NCBI GenBank assembly: GCA_003151595.1
Contig: PLXW01000048.1
Location: 12,851 to 76,850 of the forward strand
Direction of reading: 5' to 3'
DNA length: 64,000 nt
Source: Myxococcales bacterium
Lineage (GTDB): Bacteria; Myxococcota; Polyangia; Polyangiales; Polyangiaceae
Program-made: the position numbers and the translations under genes
The notes under the pieces: generated by a model
Databases searched by the model: none
Told to the model about the DNA's origin: nothing
Seen by the model: the letters and a program-made list of their open reading frames with translations, nothing else
Shown: piece by piece, positions 32,300 through 41,139 of the stretch
How positions within the stretch are numbered: the stretch's first letter is position 1
How the letters are laid out: every line of letters starts with the position of its first letter

Positions 32300-32992
32300 C
32301 TACGTCACGCCGAGCGCGACGAGCGCCGGCTCGGTCAACGGCTCGATGGAGCGCATCGCGGTTTCGACTGCGAGGCGCTCGTCGGCCGTGAGCCGTGCGA
32401 CGCCCACGCGCGCGCGGATGGCGTCGAGGCGCGCCGCGATCTCGGCGGCGTGCGCGTAGCCCGAGACGAACGGACCGCGCGCGAGCTCGCGTAGGAAGTG
32501 GTCCATGCGCGCGGCGAAGTCCGCGGGGACCTCGCGATCGCGCGTGCGGAAGTGGAGGCGCGCGGCCTCCTGGGTCGCGTCGTCGCGCGTCGCTTCGTCG
32601 AGGTCGGCGCGCAAAGAAGACAGCAGTGCACCATCGCCGCGTCGCACGAGGGCGCCGTCGAGCGCCATCTCCCACGCGACGTGCGCGAAGAGCGTGATCC
32701 GCGGAGCGCCGACGGTCGCCAGCGCGTCGCGCGTCGTTCGCTCTCCCTCCGTGAACGCCGACGACGCGTGGAACGACGCATCGAACGCGGCGTGATGCGC
32801 GATGCCCGCGAGCACGCGCTCCACTCGCGGCTCTTCGCTCGCGACGGGCGTGAGCGCGGGGCGCGCGCGACGATTCGCCATGCGCCAGAGATCCGGCAGC
32901 ATCGCGCCCACGGCGGCGAGGTCGCTCGCGAGATCGCGCTTCGCGACGACGTAGTGAAGGACGAAGTTCGCGATGGGAGGAAGGTAGCGCAA
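32300..32992 (-). CDS. AcpH-like helical protein (putative)
   Basis: 230 residues, no signal. MRYLPPIANFVLHY at the start, GAMLPDLWRMANRR and AGIAHHAAFDASFHASSAFTEGE near residue 62-85 resemble the His/Asp pattern of acyl-carrier-protein phosphodiesterase (AcpH) and related HD-like helical hydrolases. The match is partial and I cannot tell whether metal ligands are complete. The start at 32992 lies only 18 bp from the divergent start of the serine hydrolase at 33011, so promoters overlap or the true starts differ. Confidence 0.55.
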   Translation of the reverse strand: MRYLPPIANFVLHYVVAKRDLASDLAAVGAMLPDLWRMANRRARPALTPVASEEPRVERVLAGIAHHAAFDASFHASSAFTEGERTTRDALATVGAPRITLFAHVAWEMALDGALVRRGDGALLSSLRADLDEATRDDATQEAARLHFRTRDREVPADFAARMDHFLRELARGPFVSGYAHAAEIAARLDAIRARVGVARLTADERLAVETAMRSIEPLTEPALVALGVT

Positions 32993-33010
32993 CGGTCTAC
33001 TCTGCGGGCC

Positions 33011-34561
33011 GTGCGCCGCCGAATCCCGCTCGCTTCCGTCATCTCTCTCCTCCTTGCGTCGTGTGCCGGGTCGAACCCCTCGGCGCCGTCACCCGTCGTG
33101 CCCGCTCCGCCGCCCGCCGCCGCGCCCCGCGTCGTCGCGCCGCCCGTCGCGCGATCGCTGACCGGCATCTGGCTTGGGACGCTCCCCACGGGAGGCAAAG
33201 GGTTGCGCCTCCAGCTCCATCTCGATCTCGCGCAGACGCCGCCGACGTGCGCGCTCGACAGTCTGGATCAGCATGCGCTCGGCATTCCGTGCGGTGACGT
33301 CCTCGCTTCCTCGACGTCGCTCGCGCTGAACGTGCCCGACGTCCACGGCACGCTGAAGGGGACGGTCTCCGCCGACGGCGACACGGTGGACGCGACCTGG
33401 TCTCAAGGCGGACGCGATCTGGCGTTCGCGCTCACGCGGCAAGCGGCGGCGATCGACGCGCCCAAGGAGGCGATCGATCCGGCCATTCCCCCCGTCGAGG
33501 TCGCGAAGCTCGACGCCGTGCTCGACGCGGATCTCGCGAAGGCGCTGGCCAGCGGCGAACTCGCTCCGGCGACGGGCGGCGGCGTGACGATCGGCGTCTT
33601 CTCGCACGGTGCGCGGCGCATCCTGAGCTACGGCGCGGCGAAGCCCGACTCGGTCTTCGAGATCGGGTCGATCACCAAGACGTTCACGGGCCTCGTCCTC
33701 GCTCAGATGGTCGCGCAGGAGAAAGCGAAGCTCGACGAGCCGGTGCGCGCGCTCCTTCCGCCGGGCACGGTCGCCGCTCCCGCGTCGGGCGCCGAGATCA
33801 CGCTGCTCGATCTCAGCGCGCAACGCTCGGGCCTCCCACGCCTCCCCGACAACCACAAGCCCGCCGACGAGACCAACCCGTACGCCGACTACGACGTGAA
33901 GGCGCTCTATGCCTACGTGGCGAAGCACGGGGTCGCGCTCCCGGCCAAACCGGAGTTCGGATACAGCAACCTGGGGGTAGGCCTCTTGGGTCAGGCCCTC
34001 GCCGAGCGCGCACACACGACGTACGAGGCGCTCCTGCGGAGAGAGGTCACGGGGCCTCTCGGAATGCGCGAGACGGCCATCACGCTTTCTCCCTCCATGA
34101 CCGCGCGGTTCATTCCCGGTCACGACGGGAGCCACAAGCCGGCGCGCGCGTGGGACATCGTGGCGCTCGCCGGCGCCGGCGCGATCCGGTCGACCGCGAG
34201 CGACATGCTGATCTACCTCGAGGCACAGCTCCACCCCGATCACTTGCCTGCGACCACGCGCGCGACTCCCGAAGGAAAGACGCTCGCGGCCTCCATCGCC
34301 GCCTCGCACGAGCCGCGGGGCGACGTCGGCGACGGGATGCACATCGCGCTCAACTGGTTCCGCATCGACGAGACGGGGAGCTACTGGCACAACGGCGCGA
34401 CGGGCGGGTACAGCGCCTTTGCCATCTTCAACCCGGAGAACGATTTCGCGGTGGTGGTGCTGAGCAACACCTCGGTCAGCGATGACAGCTTCGCGGACAC
34501 GCTCGGCAAGCACGTCGCTCAGCGACTCACAGGGAAACCCGCGGTGTCGCTGGCGCCCTGA
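33011..34561 (+). CDS. Beta-lactamase-fold serine hydrolase lipoprotein
   Basis: 516 residues from a GTG at 33011 that starts RRIPLASVISLLLASC (lipobox). After a Pro/Ala linker, residues about 45-140 form a small beta-barrel-like N-terminal domain; the rest is a class-C-beta-lactamase/DD-peptidase domain. The three active-site motifs are SITK (nucleophile Ser, near 222), YSN (near 320) and HNG in YWHNGATGGY (near 460). Possible roles are peptidoglycan D-aminopeptidase/carboxypeptidase or esterase; the HxG third motif is seen in the esterase-like subgroup. Confidence 0.88.
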   Translation: MRRRIPLASVISLLLASCAGSNPSAPSPVVPAPPPAAAPRVVAPPVARSLTGIWLGTLPTGGKGLRLQLHLDLAQTPPTCALDSLDQHALGIPCGDVLASSTSLALNVPDVHGTLKGTVSADGDTVDATWSQGGRDLAFALTRQAAAIDAPKEAIDPAIPPVEVAKLDAVLDADLAKALASGELAPATGGGVTIGVFSHGARRILSYGAAKPDSVFEIGSITKTFTGLVLAQMVAQEKAKLDEPVRALLPPGTVAAPASGAEITLLDLSAQRSGLPRLPDNHKPADETNPYADYDVKALYAYVAKHGVALPAKPEFGYSNLGVGLLGQALAERAHTTYEALLRREVTGPLGMRETAITLSPSMTARFIPGHDGSHKPARAWDIVALAGAGAIRSTASDMLIYLEAQLHPDHLPATTRATPEGKTLAASIAASHEPRGDVGDGMHIALNWFRIDETGSYWHNGATGGYSAFAIFNPENDFAVVVLSNTSVSDDSFADTLGKHVAQRLTGKPAVSLAP

Positions 34562-34568
34562 GGCGCGT

Positions 34569-36269
34569 TCAGTACGGATTCGCCGGCAGCGCGCCCGGTG
34601 ACTCGGGCGGCTCGCCGTGTCGTCGTCCGCTCTTCTTCGGCGTAGGCGTCGATTCGTTCAGCCACACATCGACAGCGGCGGGCGCGCTCTCGTCGATCGT
34701 CACCGTCTCGTCGTCGTAGCCGTCGGCGTGCACCGTGATCGTCTGGAGCGTGCCGCGGGGCGGACGCGGGATCGCGCGAACGCCTGGGAGGAGAGCGATT
34801 CCGTTCACGACGAGCACGGCCTTGTCAGGGATCACCTTGAAGAGGATGGAGGGAGCCGCGGCGTTCACTGTGGCCGTCGCGCGCGGCGGCGGCGGTGAGA
34901 GAACCTTCGCGGGCGGACTGGCCACGATCGCCGACGTCGTCCGGGTCAGCGGCTGCATCGACTTCCAGACCCAGAAGCCCCCCGTCCCGAGCGCGACGGC
35001 CGCGATCACGCCGAGCGCCGCGGCCACCGCGTAATGCGATCCCGACGGAGCGCGCGGCGCAGGAGCGACGACGACGGCGGGCGCGCGCGGCGGCGCCACT
35101 CGGAGCGCGCGCGACGACTCGTAGGGGGCCGCGGATCCGTGCCCCATCGACTTGATGCCGCTCGGCGTGGGGCTGGGCGACGACCGCACCGAGCTCTCCG
35201 CCGGCAGCAGGCGATCGCTCGTCTCTCCGCGCTGGAGGATCGCCATGGTCGCGCGCCGGATCTTCTCGCGCCGCTTCTCGACGTCTACGCCGATTCGCTC
35301 GCGCACGATCTCGGCGACGTGCGATTGCGTCACCACCGCGCCCCCTTTGGCGAGCCACTCCTCGAGCGCCAGTCGCATCTGGTCCATCGTCTGGTAGCGG
35401 TGCAGTGGCTGCGGGGCCATCGCGCGAAGGACGATGCGCTCGAGATCGTGCGCGTAGCCGCGGACCACGCGCGACGGAGGCGCGAACGTCCCCTTGATGA
35501 GCTCCTGCATCACCTGGTGCTCCCCTTCGCCGCGGAACGGTTGCCTACCCGTGGTCACCTCGTAGAGCACGCAGCCGAGCGAGAACACGTCGCTCCGGCG
35601 ATCGATGCCCCCGCCGGTGACCTGCTCCGGCGCCATGTACGCGACCTTCCCTTTGAGCTGGCCCGCGGAGGTCGCCTGATGCGACGCGCCGATCGCCTTC
35701 GCGACTCCGAAGTCGGTGACCTTCACGTTGCCGTCGAGCGCGAGGAGCAAATTGTGCGGCGAGACGTCGCGGTGCACGACGTCGAGCGATCGCCCTTCAT
35801 CGTCGGTGAGGTTGTGCGCGGCGTGGAGCCCGGCGGCGGCGTCGGCCACGATGCGCGCCGCGACGCGCGCCTCGAGTGACGGGACGATCCCTCCCGCTTT
35901 CGAGATCTGGGAGAGCGAGTCGCCGTACACCCACTCCATCGCGATGTAGACGACGCCGCGTTCCTCGCCGAGATCGTAGATCTCGACCACGTTCGGATGG
36001 CGTGCGCGCGACGCGATCCGCGCTTCGTCGACGAGCATTCGTTCGAACTCGGGATCGCTCGCGAGGTGCGGGAGGATCGTCTTGATGGCGACGAGCTTGG
36101 TGAACCCGTGCTGTCCGTTCAGCCGCGCGGCCCACACCCGCGCCATGCCGCCGACCGCGATGGGGGCCAGCAGCTCGTAGCGACCGAGGCAGGTGCCGCG
36201 CGCGAGCAGCTCGGACGCGAAGGGGTCGCGCTCACCGGCGTGAGGATCGGCGGCGCGCGATTCATCCAT
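34569..36269 (-). CDS. Membrane Ser/Thr protein kinase with PEGA-like extracytoplasmic domain
   Basis: 566 residues from ATG 36269. Kinase domain about 20-310: IAVGGMARVW glycine loop, VAIKTIL lysine, HRDVSPHN near 166, DFGVAK and MAPEQ. After a Ser/Pro-rich juxtamembrane stretch, one membrane segment (about 411-432) leads to a Pro-rich linker and a C-terminal domain (PDKAVLVVNGIALLPGVRAIPRPPRGTLQTITVHADGY) with the PEGA-type beta pattern. A transmembrane sensor kinase. HRDVSPxN replaces the usual HRDLKPxN but keeps the catalytic Asp. Converges on the serine hydrolase gene 7 bp away. Confidence 0.92.
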   Translation of the reverse strand: MDESRAADPHAGERDPFASELLARGTCLGRYELLAPIAVGGMARVWAARLNGQHGFTKLVAIKTILPHLASDPEFERMLVDEARIASRARHPNVVEIYDLGEERGVVYIAMEWVYGDSLSQISKAGGIVPSLEARVAARIVADAAAGLHAAHNLTDDEGRSLDVVHRDVSPHNLLLALDGNVKVTDFGVAKAIGASHQATSAGQLKGKVAYMAPEQVTGGGIDRRSDVFSLGCVLYEVTTGRQPFRGEGEHQVMQELIKGTFAPPSRVVRGYAHDLERIVLRAMAPQPLHRYQTMDQMRLALEEWLAKGGAVVTQSHVAEIVRERIGVDVEKRREKIRRATMAILQRGETSDRLLPAESSVRSSPSPTPSGIKSMGHGSAAPYESSRALRVAPPRAPAVVVAPAPRAPSGSHYAVAAALGVIAAVALGTGGFWVWKSMQPLTRTTSAIVASPPAKVLSPPPPRATATVNAAAPSILFKVIPDKAVLVVNGIALLPGVRAIPRPPRGTLQTITVHADGYDDETVTIDESAPAAVDVWLNESTPTPKKSGRRHGEPPESPGALPANPY

Positions 36270-36389
36270 TCCTTCGGAGGAAGTTACACGCGTGCCTCGG
36301 CGTTTCCACGCGAGGCGCCATCGGTCCGTCGTATGGCGCGTTCGGTCCATGCGCCGGCGCACGCGAGCGCCTCGGATGCGCAGCGTGGT

Positions 36390-37430
36390 TCAGCGCTCGT
36401 CGGCGTCGATGAGGTGCTGCGCTTCCGCGCGCCGGAGGCCTTCGGGATAGGCCCGAAGGTACTTCACTGCGAGGGTGGCGGCGCCCTCGGTGTCCCCGAG
36501 TTGCGACCGCGCCACGGCCCGAAGGAACGCGGCGTCCTCGCAGCGTGAGTCGGTGGGGTAGTCGTGGATGAACGATGCGAACCGCGTGTCGGCGTCGCCG
36601 AACTGACCGGCGCTGAAGCGCGACATTGCATCGTCGAAGCGCTCCGCGGCGCCCGCCACGATCGGACGTTGCAGTGTCGCGTGCGTCGGGTGGCTCGCGA
36701 TCGAAGCGGCTTCGCGCGACCCGCCGTCCGGTACAGCGGGCTCATCGATCACCGGTGACGTCCACCGATCGCCGGCGAGCAACATCAGCTCGTTCTGCCC
36801 GCCGAGTCGTAGCGCGACGGTTCCCGAAGAGACGGTCACGCTCTTGGTGCGGTTCACAGCCACGTCGACCACGAATTGCGTCCCGTGCACTTCGACTTCA
36901 CCGTCCGGGAGCGCAACGGAGAAACGCTGACCCGGCTCGAGGTGGGCCACCTTGAACGCCACGCGTCCCTCTTCGAGCGCGACGACGGTCGCGGCGCCGC
37001 TCGCGCGGATGTTCCAGCGCGCGGCCGCTTCGGGGGCGACGTGAAAGAGCGGACCCGCGGCGATGCTCGCGCTCGGGGGCGCCGGCGTGCTCGGCTTGGC
37101 CCGCCAGTGAGACGCGAGGAGGAGCGCTCCGACTCCGAGCAGAGCCACGGCTGCGAACATCGGGGCGCGACGCGCGAGGGGGGCGTGGGTCACGTGTCGA
37201 TTCGCTTCGCGCAGGATCGAGGCGCGCACGCGATGTCGTGCGATCGGCGTCTGCGACCGAACCGGCAGCGCGCGCATCGTCTCGCGGACCGCTTCCAGAT
37301 CCGAGAGCGCACGGCGGCATTCGAGGCAGCGCGTCAGATGACGCTCGAACGATTCCCGATCGGCGTCTCCCAGGCGCCGATCCTCCAGCGCCTCCGCTTC
37401 CCACACTCGAGGGCAAACGGGGGGCTTCAT
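36390..37430 (-). CDS. FecR-like anti-sigma factor with TPR-like tail
   Basis: 346 residues. A zinc-finger-type N-terminus (HLTRCLECRRAL) precedes a membrane segment (MFAAVALLGVGALLLASHW near 102-120), a FecR domain (WNIRASGAATVVALEEGRVAFKV, VEVHGTQFVVDV, VSSGTVALRL), and a C-terminal TPR-like region (RFSAGQFGDADTRFASFIHDYPTD). Its ATG overlaps the sigma stop (ATGA at 37427-37430). Layout fits an anti-sigma factor that receives a periplasmic signal. The HxxxCxxC zinc motif is intact (H-L-T-R-C-L-E-C), unlike the protein at 30889. Confidence 0.88.
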   Translation of the reverse strand: MKPPVCPRVWEAEALEDRRLGDADRESFERHLTRCLECRRALSDLEAVRETMRALPVRSQTPIARHRVRASILREANRHVTHAPLARRAPMFAAVALLGVGALLLASHWRAKPSTPAPPSASIAAGPLFHVAPEAAARWNIRASGAATVVALEEGRVAFKVAHLEPGQRFSVALPDGEVEVHGTQFVVDVAVNRTKSVTVSSGTVALRLGGQNELMLLAGDRWTSPVIDEPAVPDGGSREAASIASHPTHATLQRPIVAGAAERFDDAMSRFSAGQFGDADTRFASFIHDYPTDSRCEDAAFLRAVARSQLGDTEGAATLAVKYLRAYPEGLRRAEAQHLIDADER

Positions 37431-37999
37431 TCGTGCTCCTCGAGCGCGTGCCGGAGCTCGCGACGCGCGTGATGGACGCGTGTCCAGACGGTCGCCACGG
37501 GAATCGCCAGAGCGGCCGCGGCGTCGTCGCCGCTCAACCCTTCGAGCACCACCAGCACGAAGGCCTCGCGCTTGCGCGGCGAGAGATCGTCGAGCGCGCG
37601 CTGCGCACGGAGCCCTTGAACGTTGAGGTCGAAGCACTCCGCGGGAGTCGGCGGCTCCTCCTCGATCCGTTCGTTCGTCCAGCGCAGCAACCGTTCGAGC
37701 GTACGTCCCACCCCGCGCCGATGGCGCCGCGCCACCATCGCTGCGAGCCCGAACAGCCAGGGCCTCACCGCGCTGTCTTCCCGGAACCGACGCGCGGCCT
37801 GCAGCACGTCGAGGAACGTCTGCTGCACGAGGTCGTCGACGTCGCCCGCGGGGATGCCCAGACGAACGAGGAAGCGATGCACTTCGTCCCCGTGACGATC
37901 GAAGAGGACGCCGAGCCCGCTCAGATCGCCGCGCTGGATCGCGGCGATCGGAGACGTCCCTGCGAGGGCGAACAGGTCGCGACGAGCCACCGGCGTCAC
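37427..37999 (-). CDS. ECF sigma factor
   Basis: 190 residues from a GTG at 37999 that overlaps the upstream stop (GTGA). Region 2: FDRHGDEVHRFLVRLGIPAGDVDDLVQQTFLDVLQ with VRPWLFGLAAMVARRHRR; region 4: RALDDLSPRKREAFVLVVLEGLSGDDAAAALAIPVATVWTRVHHARREL, a clear helix-turn-helix. Middle gene of an operon made of an outer-membrane protein, sigma and FecR-type anti-sigma, all overlapping by 4 bp. Target promoters are not known but often include its own operon. Confidence 0.9.
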   Translation of the reverse strand: MTPVARRDLFALAGTSPIAAIQRGDLSGLGVLFDRHGDEVHRFLVRLGIPAGDVDDLVQQTFLDVLQAARRFREDSAVRPWLFGLAAMVARRHRRGVGRTLERLLRWTNERIEEEPPTPAECFDLNVQGLRAQRALDDLSPRKREAFVLVVLEGLSGDDAAAALAIPVATVWTRVHHARRELRHALEEHE

Positions 38000-39006
38000 G
38001 GCACGAACCCAGTCTCGGCGCCCAGGGAGAAGGCGATCGTGAAACGTGGGAACGGCGCCAGGTCCGCGTACTCGGGTGTGTGACCGGCGAGACCGACCTG
38101 CGCGTCGATCTGACCACGGAAACGAAGAGGACCAATACGCGGCGCAATGCATCCCAGCATCGCGCCCAGCCGCGGATCGACGGACGAGTCGGTATGGCGA
38201 AGGACACCATCGACGCTCGGGCGAGGTCCTTCTTCGGACGCGTAGAAGACCCCGATCGTCCCACCGAACATGACCGTGACCGGCCCCCACGGCGCGCGGC
38301 GCGCCGCGAGCACGCTCACGCCGCTGGCACTGAGACTGGAATGCACCGTCGCCCCCGCCGCGTCGTGCTCGGGCTCGACGCGCCCCACCAACGCGAGCTC
38401 CCATCCGCGCGTGAGATAGCCCGCTTCGAGCTGAGCTACACCACCCGGACCTCCGGCTCCGGCCGTCACACCTGCGCCGAGGGCGACGATCGGACCGGCT
38501 GCGTCGTCGACCTTGCGAGGCAGTTGGTCCACGGGCAAGTCCGGGGGCAGATCCGCAGGGTCGTCGTTTTTCCAGGCCGTGGGCTCCGCGCGCGCAGAAA
38601 CCGTGGGCGCGGCCGCGAGGGGCGGACGTGACGCCGCTGCCGCGAGCGGTTCATCCGGCGCGGGCACAGTTACGAGGAGCGCTTGCACGACGGACTTCAG
38701 CTCCACCGGACTCGTGATCCGGCGCGTGGCCGTTCGATCATCAGGCGTCGTGAACGTGACGTCCGCGCCGCGCTCGTCGGCGTCGACCACGATCTCGCGA
38801 CAGTCGTCGCCGGGGCGTGATCGCGCAGCGACGAGATGGTCGACGTCGCTGACTGCCCCGCGCCACGACGCGGCTCCGTCGGCCATCGCCGTACGCAGTC
38901 GCACCACGCATCGCGGCTCAGCCGATGCGACCGCGCAGGTCGTCACGATCGCGAAAGCCCCGAAGGCCGCCGACAATCCATGCAGACAGGTGTTCGTCGC
39001 GCGCAT
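37996..39006 (-). CDS. Predicted outer-membrane beta-barrel protein of a sigma operon
   Basis: 336 residues. A Sec signal (MRATNTCLHGLSAAFGAFAIVTTCAVASAEP) is followed by about 90 residues of mixed alpha/beta sequence (CREIVVDADERGADVTFTTP), a Pro/Ala linker and, from about 165, alternating polar/hydrophobic strands with Gly/aromatic positions (AQLEAGYLTRGWELALVGRVEP, PVTVMFGGTIGVFYASEEG) ending GAETGFVP, consistent with a small OM barrel. First gene of the sigma/anti-sigma operon, so a plausible sensor or input. No closer family recognised. Confidence 0.7.
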   Translation of the reverse strand: MRATNTCLHGLSAAFGAFAIVTTCAVASAEPRCVVRLRTAMADGAASWRGAVSDVDHLVAARSRPGDDCREIVVDADERGADVTFTTPDDRTATRRITSPVELKSVVQALLVTVPAPDEPLAAAASRPPLAAAPTVSARAEPTAWKNDDPADLPPDLPVDQLPRKVDDAAGPIVALGAGVTAGAGGPGGVAQLEAGYLTRGWELALVGRVEPEHDAAGATVHSSLSASGVSVLAARRAPWGPVTVMFGGTIGVFYASEEGPRPSVDGVLRHTDSSVDPRLGAMLGCIAPRIGPLRFRGQIDAQVGLAGHTPEYADLAPFPRFTIAFSLGAETGFVP

Positions 39007-39218
39007 CGCTTCACTGTCTATCCCCCGCTGGAGCGGGAAACCTTCATGAACAAAAGTAAAAAAAAGAAATGAAGCTTTGAGTCCTCAGCGGCGGACACGT
39101 TCCGAAAGGCAATTCCTTCGCCGATGCTCACCGCGCATACCACGCACCTTCGTCGTCCGCCCGCTGTCGTCAAAGAGACACAACTCGGACGAGCACCGCT
39201 CGCGGCGTCCGGAGTCTG

Positions 39219-39698
39219 ATGCGCAGTCCGCTCAAGGCTCTCGCACTGTTCGTCTTGCCACGCGTGCCACCGGGGCGAATGCTCGCCCGCCGAGAGCTGC
39301 GTACGCTCGAGCGCGTTGCCGAGACACTCCTCGATGGCGCTCCTACCGGCGTCACGTCGTCTCAGGTCGCGAGCAACGTCGAGGAGTTCCTCGTGCGCGG
39401 GCGATCGCGGCGCGCGTGGCGCGTTCGCGTCCTGCTCACGGTGATCGAGCTGGCGCCGCTCGCGGCGTATCGCAGGACGTTCAGCGCCATGACGCTCGAG
39501 GACCGCGCCGCGCTCGTGCGGACGAAGTGGACGACCGGGCGCCACGTCTGGCGAATCTGCGCGAAGGTTCGCAACCTCGTCATCCTCGGCGCCTACGGTG
39601 ATCGCGCCGCTGCCGCGAGCACCGGCTACGTGCCCGTCACGTCGCGCCCGCGCTTTCGAAGCGTCGTCACACTCCAGCACCCGAGAGAGGTCGCGTGA
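39219..39698 (+). CDS. Small subunit-like protein of GMC dehydrogenase
   Basis: 159 residues, helical and basic, with a weakly hydrophobic N-terminus (MRSPLKALALFVLPRVPPGRM) and LRTLERVAETLLDGAP, VEEFLVRGR, LLTVIELAPLAAYRRTFSAMTLEDRAALV. This resembles the small third subunit (gluconate-2-dehydrogenase subunit-3-like) that accompanies GMC enzymes and helps export or electron transfer. It overlaps the GMC gene by 4 bp (GTGA). First gene of a tightly packed run of six to 46351. About 210 bp upstream, next to a divergent start at 39006, should hold the promoter. Confidence 0.7.
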   Translation: MRSPLKALALFVLPRVPPGRMLARRELRTLERVAETLLDGAPTGVTSSQVASNVEEFLVRGRSRRAWRVRVLLTVIELAPLAAYRRTFSAMTLEDRAALVRTKWTTGRHVWRICAKVRNLVILGAYGDRAAAASTGYVPVTSRPRFRSVVTLQHPREVA

Positions 39699-41131
39699 GG
39701 ACGGAGAGCGTCGACGTCTGCGTCATCGGATCCGGAGCCGGCGGCGCCGTGATCGCGCACGAGGCGGCAACGCGCGGACTCCGCACGCTCGTGCTCGAGC
39801 GCGGGCCGTATTGCCGCACCGAAGCCATGAGCGTCCACGAGCCGGAGATGATCCCGCGTCTCTACAAAGACGGAGGGATGCAGCTCAACACGTCGCTCGA
39901 CTTCTTCATCCTGCAGGGGTCGTGCGTCGGTGGGTCGACCGTCGTGTCGAACATGGTGCTCATGCGCGCCGACGACGGCGTCCTCGGCTCGTGGGCGCAA
40001 CGCGGAGCGCACCTCGATCTCACGGAGATGCGTCGCTCCTACGACGTGATCGAAAAGCTCCTCGACGCGAGGCGCCCCGACGCCGCGTCGGACTCGCTCA
40101 GCACCAAGCGCTTCACGCAAGGCGCCCGCAGTCTCGGGCTCTCGCCGCAGCGGATGCTCAAGGCCCTCGGCGACTGCCACGCGTGCGGCAACTGCAACAT
40201 CGGCTGTTCGTTCGGCGTGAAGAAGAGCGCGCTCACGACGTTCATTCGCTGGGCGGAAGAGGCCGGCGCGCGCGTCCTCGCCGACACGAACGTCGAGCGC
40301 ATCGTCCTGCACCGGGGCCGCGTTACACACGTCGAAGCCAGGACGGGCGCCGAGGGCGAGCTCGTCCGCATCGAAGCGCGGAAGGTCGTGGTCAGCGCCG
40401 GAGCGATCGGGTCGAGCGCCGTTCTCCTCGCGAGCGGCGTGCGACCCAACGTCGGTACACGTCTCTCGTTCAACGCGGGGGCCATGATGGTCGCCGACTT
40501 CGACGAGCCGCTCGACTCGTACGACGCCGATCAGATGACCACCTACCTCAAGAAGGATGGGTATCTCATCGAGCCGACCCACAACCCGTTGATGAGCGCC
40601 GCGTTGACGACGCCGGGCTGGATGGGAGAGCACGCGGCGCTGATGCGCCGTTCGCGTCACCTCGCGTACGCCGGCGCGATGGTCGGGACCGAGCCGACCG
40701 GGCGAGTCGTCATGAGCCGATGGACGGGGCACGAAGAGACGCGCTTCACCGCGACTCCTCGCGACATGCACTCGCTTCGTGAAGGGCTGAAGACGATCGC
40801 GGAGGTCTTCTTCGCGGCGGGAGCGAAGCGCGTCTTCTTGCCGACCGAGACGTTCACGGCGCTCGATTCGGTGCGTGACATCGCTCGGATCGACGAGCGC
40901 ATTCGCACCATGCGCGACGTTCAGTGCGGTTCGTCGCACCCGCAGGGCGGCAACCCGATGTCAGACGACCCCGAGCTCGGCGTCGTCGACACCCGGTTCG
41001 CGGTCCATGGAACCGAGGGGCTGTTCGTCTGCGACGCGAGCGTCTTCCCCGACTCGATCGGGGTGAACCCGATGCACACCATCATGGCGCTCGCGCATCA
41101 GGGCGCGCCGAGCATTCTCGCGAACGCGTGA
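39695..41131 (+). CDS. GMC-family oxidoreductase (FAD alcohol/polyol dehydrogenase)
   Basis: 478 residues. FAD-binding Rossmann motif VIGSGAGGAV near residue 12, followed by LERGPY. A four-Cys segment GDCHACGNCNIGC near 156-168 could hold metal or an iron-sulphur cluster, an unusual feature. Ends with the catalytic GMC signatures SSHPQGGNPMSD and VCDASVFPDSIGVNPMHTIMALAH. These enzymes oxidise alcohols or polyols to ketones/aldehydes with electrons leaving via FAD. In this operon an inositol or sugar polyol is the likely substrate (inference). Starts with GTG overlapping the previous stop. Confidence 0.9.
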   Translation: MRTESVDVCVIGSGAGGAVIAHEAATRGLRTLVLERGPYCRTEAMSVHEPEMIPRLYKDGGMQLNTSLDFFILQGSCVGGSTVVSNMVLMRADDGVLGSWAQRGAHLDLTEMRRSYDVIEKLLDARRPDAASDSLSTKRFTQGARSLGLSPQRMLKALGDCHACGNCNIGCSFGVKKSALTTFIRWAEEAGARVLADTNVERIVLHRGRVTHVEARTGAEGELVRIEARKVVVSAGAIGSSAVLLASGVRPNVGTRLSFNAGAMMVADFDEPLDSYDADQMTTYLKKDGYLIEPTHNPLMSAALTTPGWMGEHAALMRRSRHLAYAGAMVGTEPTGRVVMSRWTGHEETRFTATPRDMHSLREGLKTIAEVFFAAGAKRVFLPTETFTALDSVRDIARIDERIRTMRDVQCGSSHPQGGNPMSDDPELGVVDTRFAVHGTEGLFVCDASVFPDSIGVNPMHTIMALAHQGAPSILANA

Positions 41132-41139
41132 GTCGAGCC

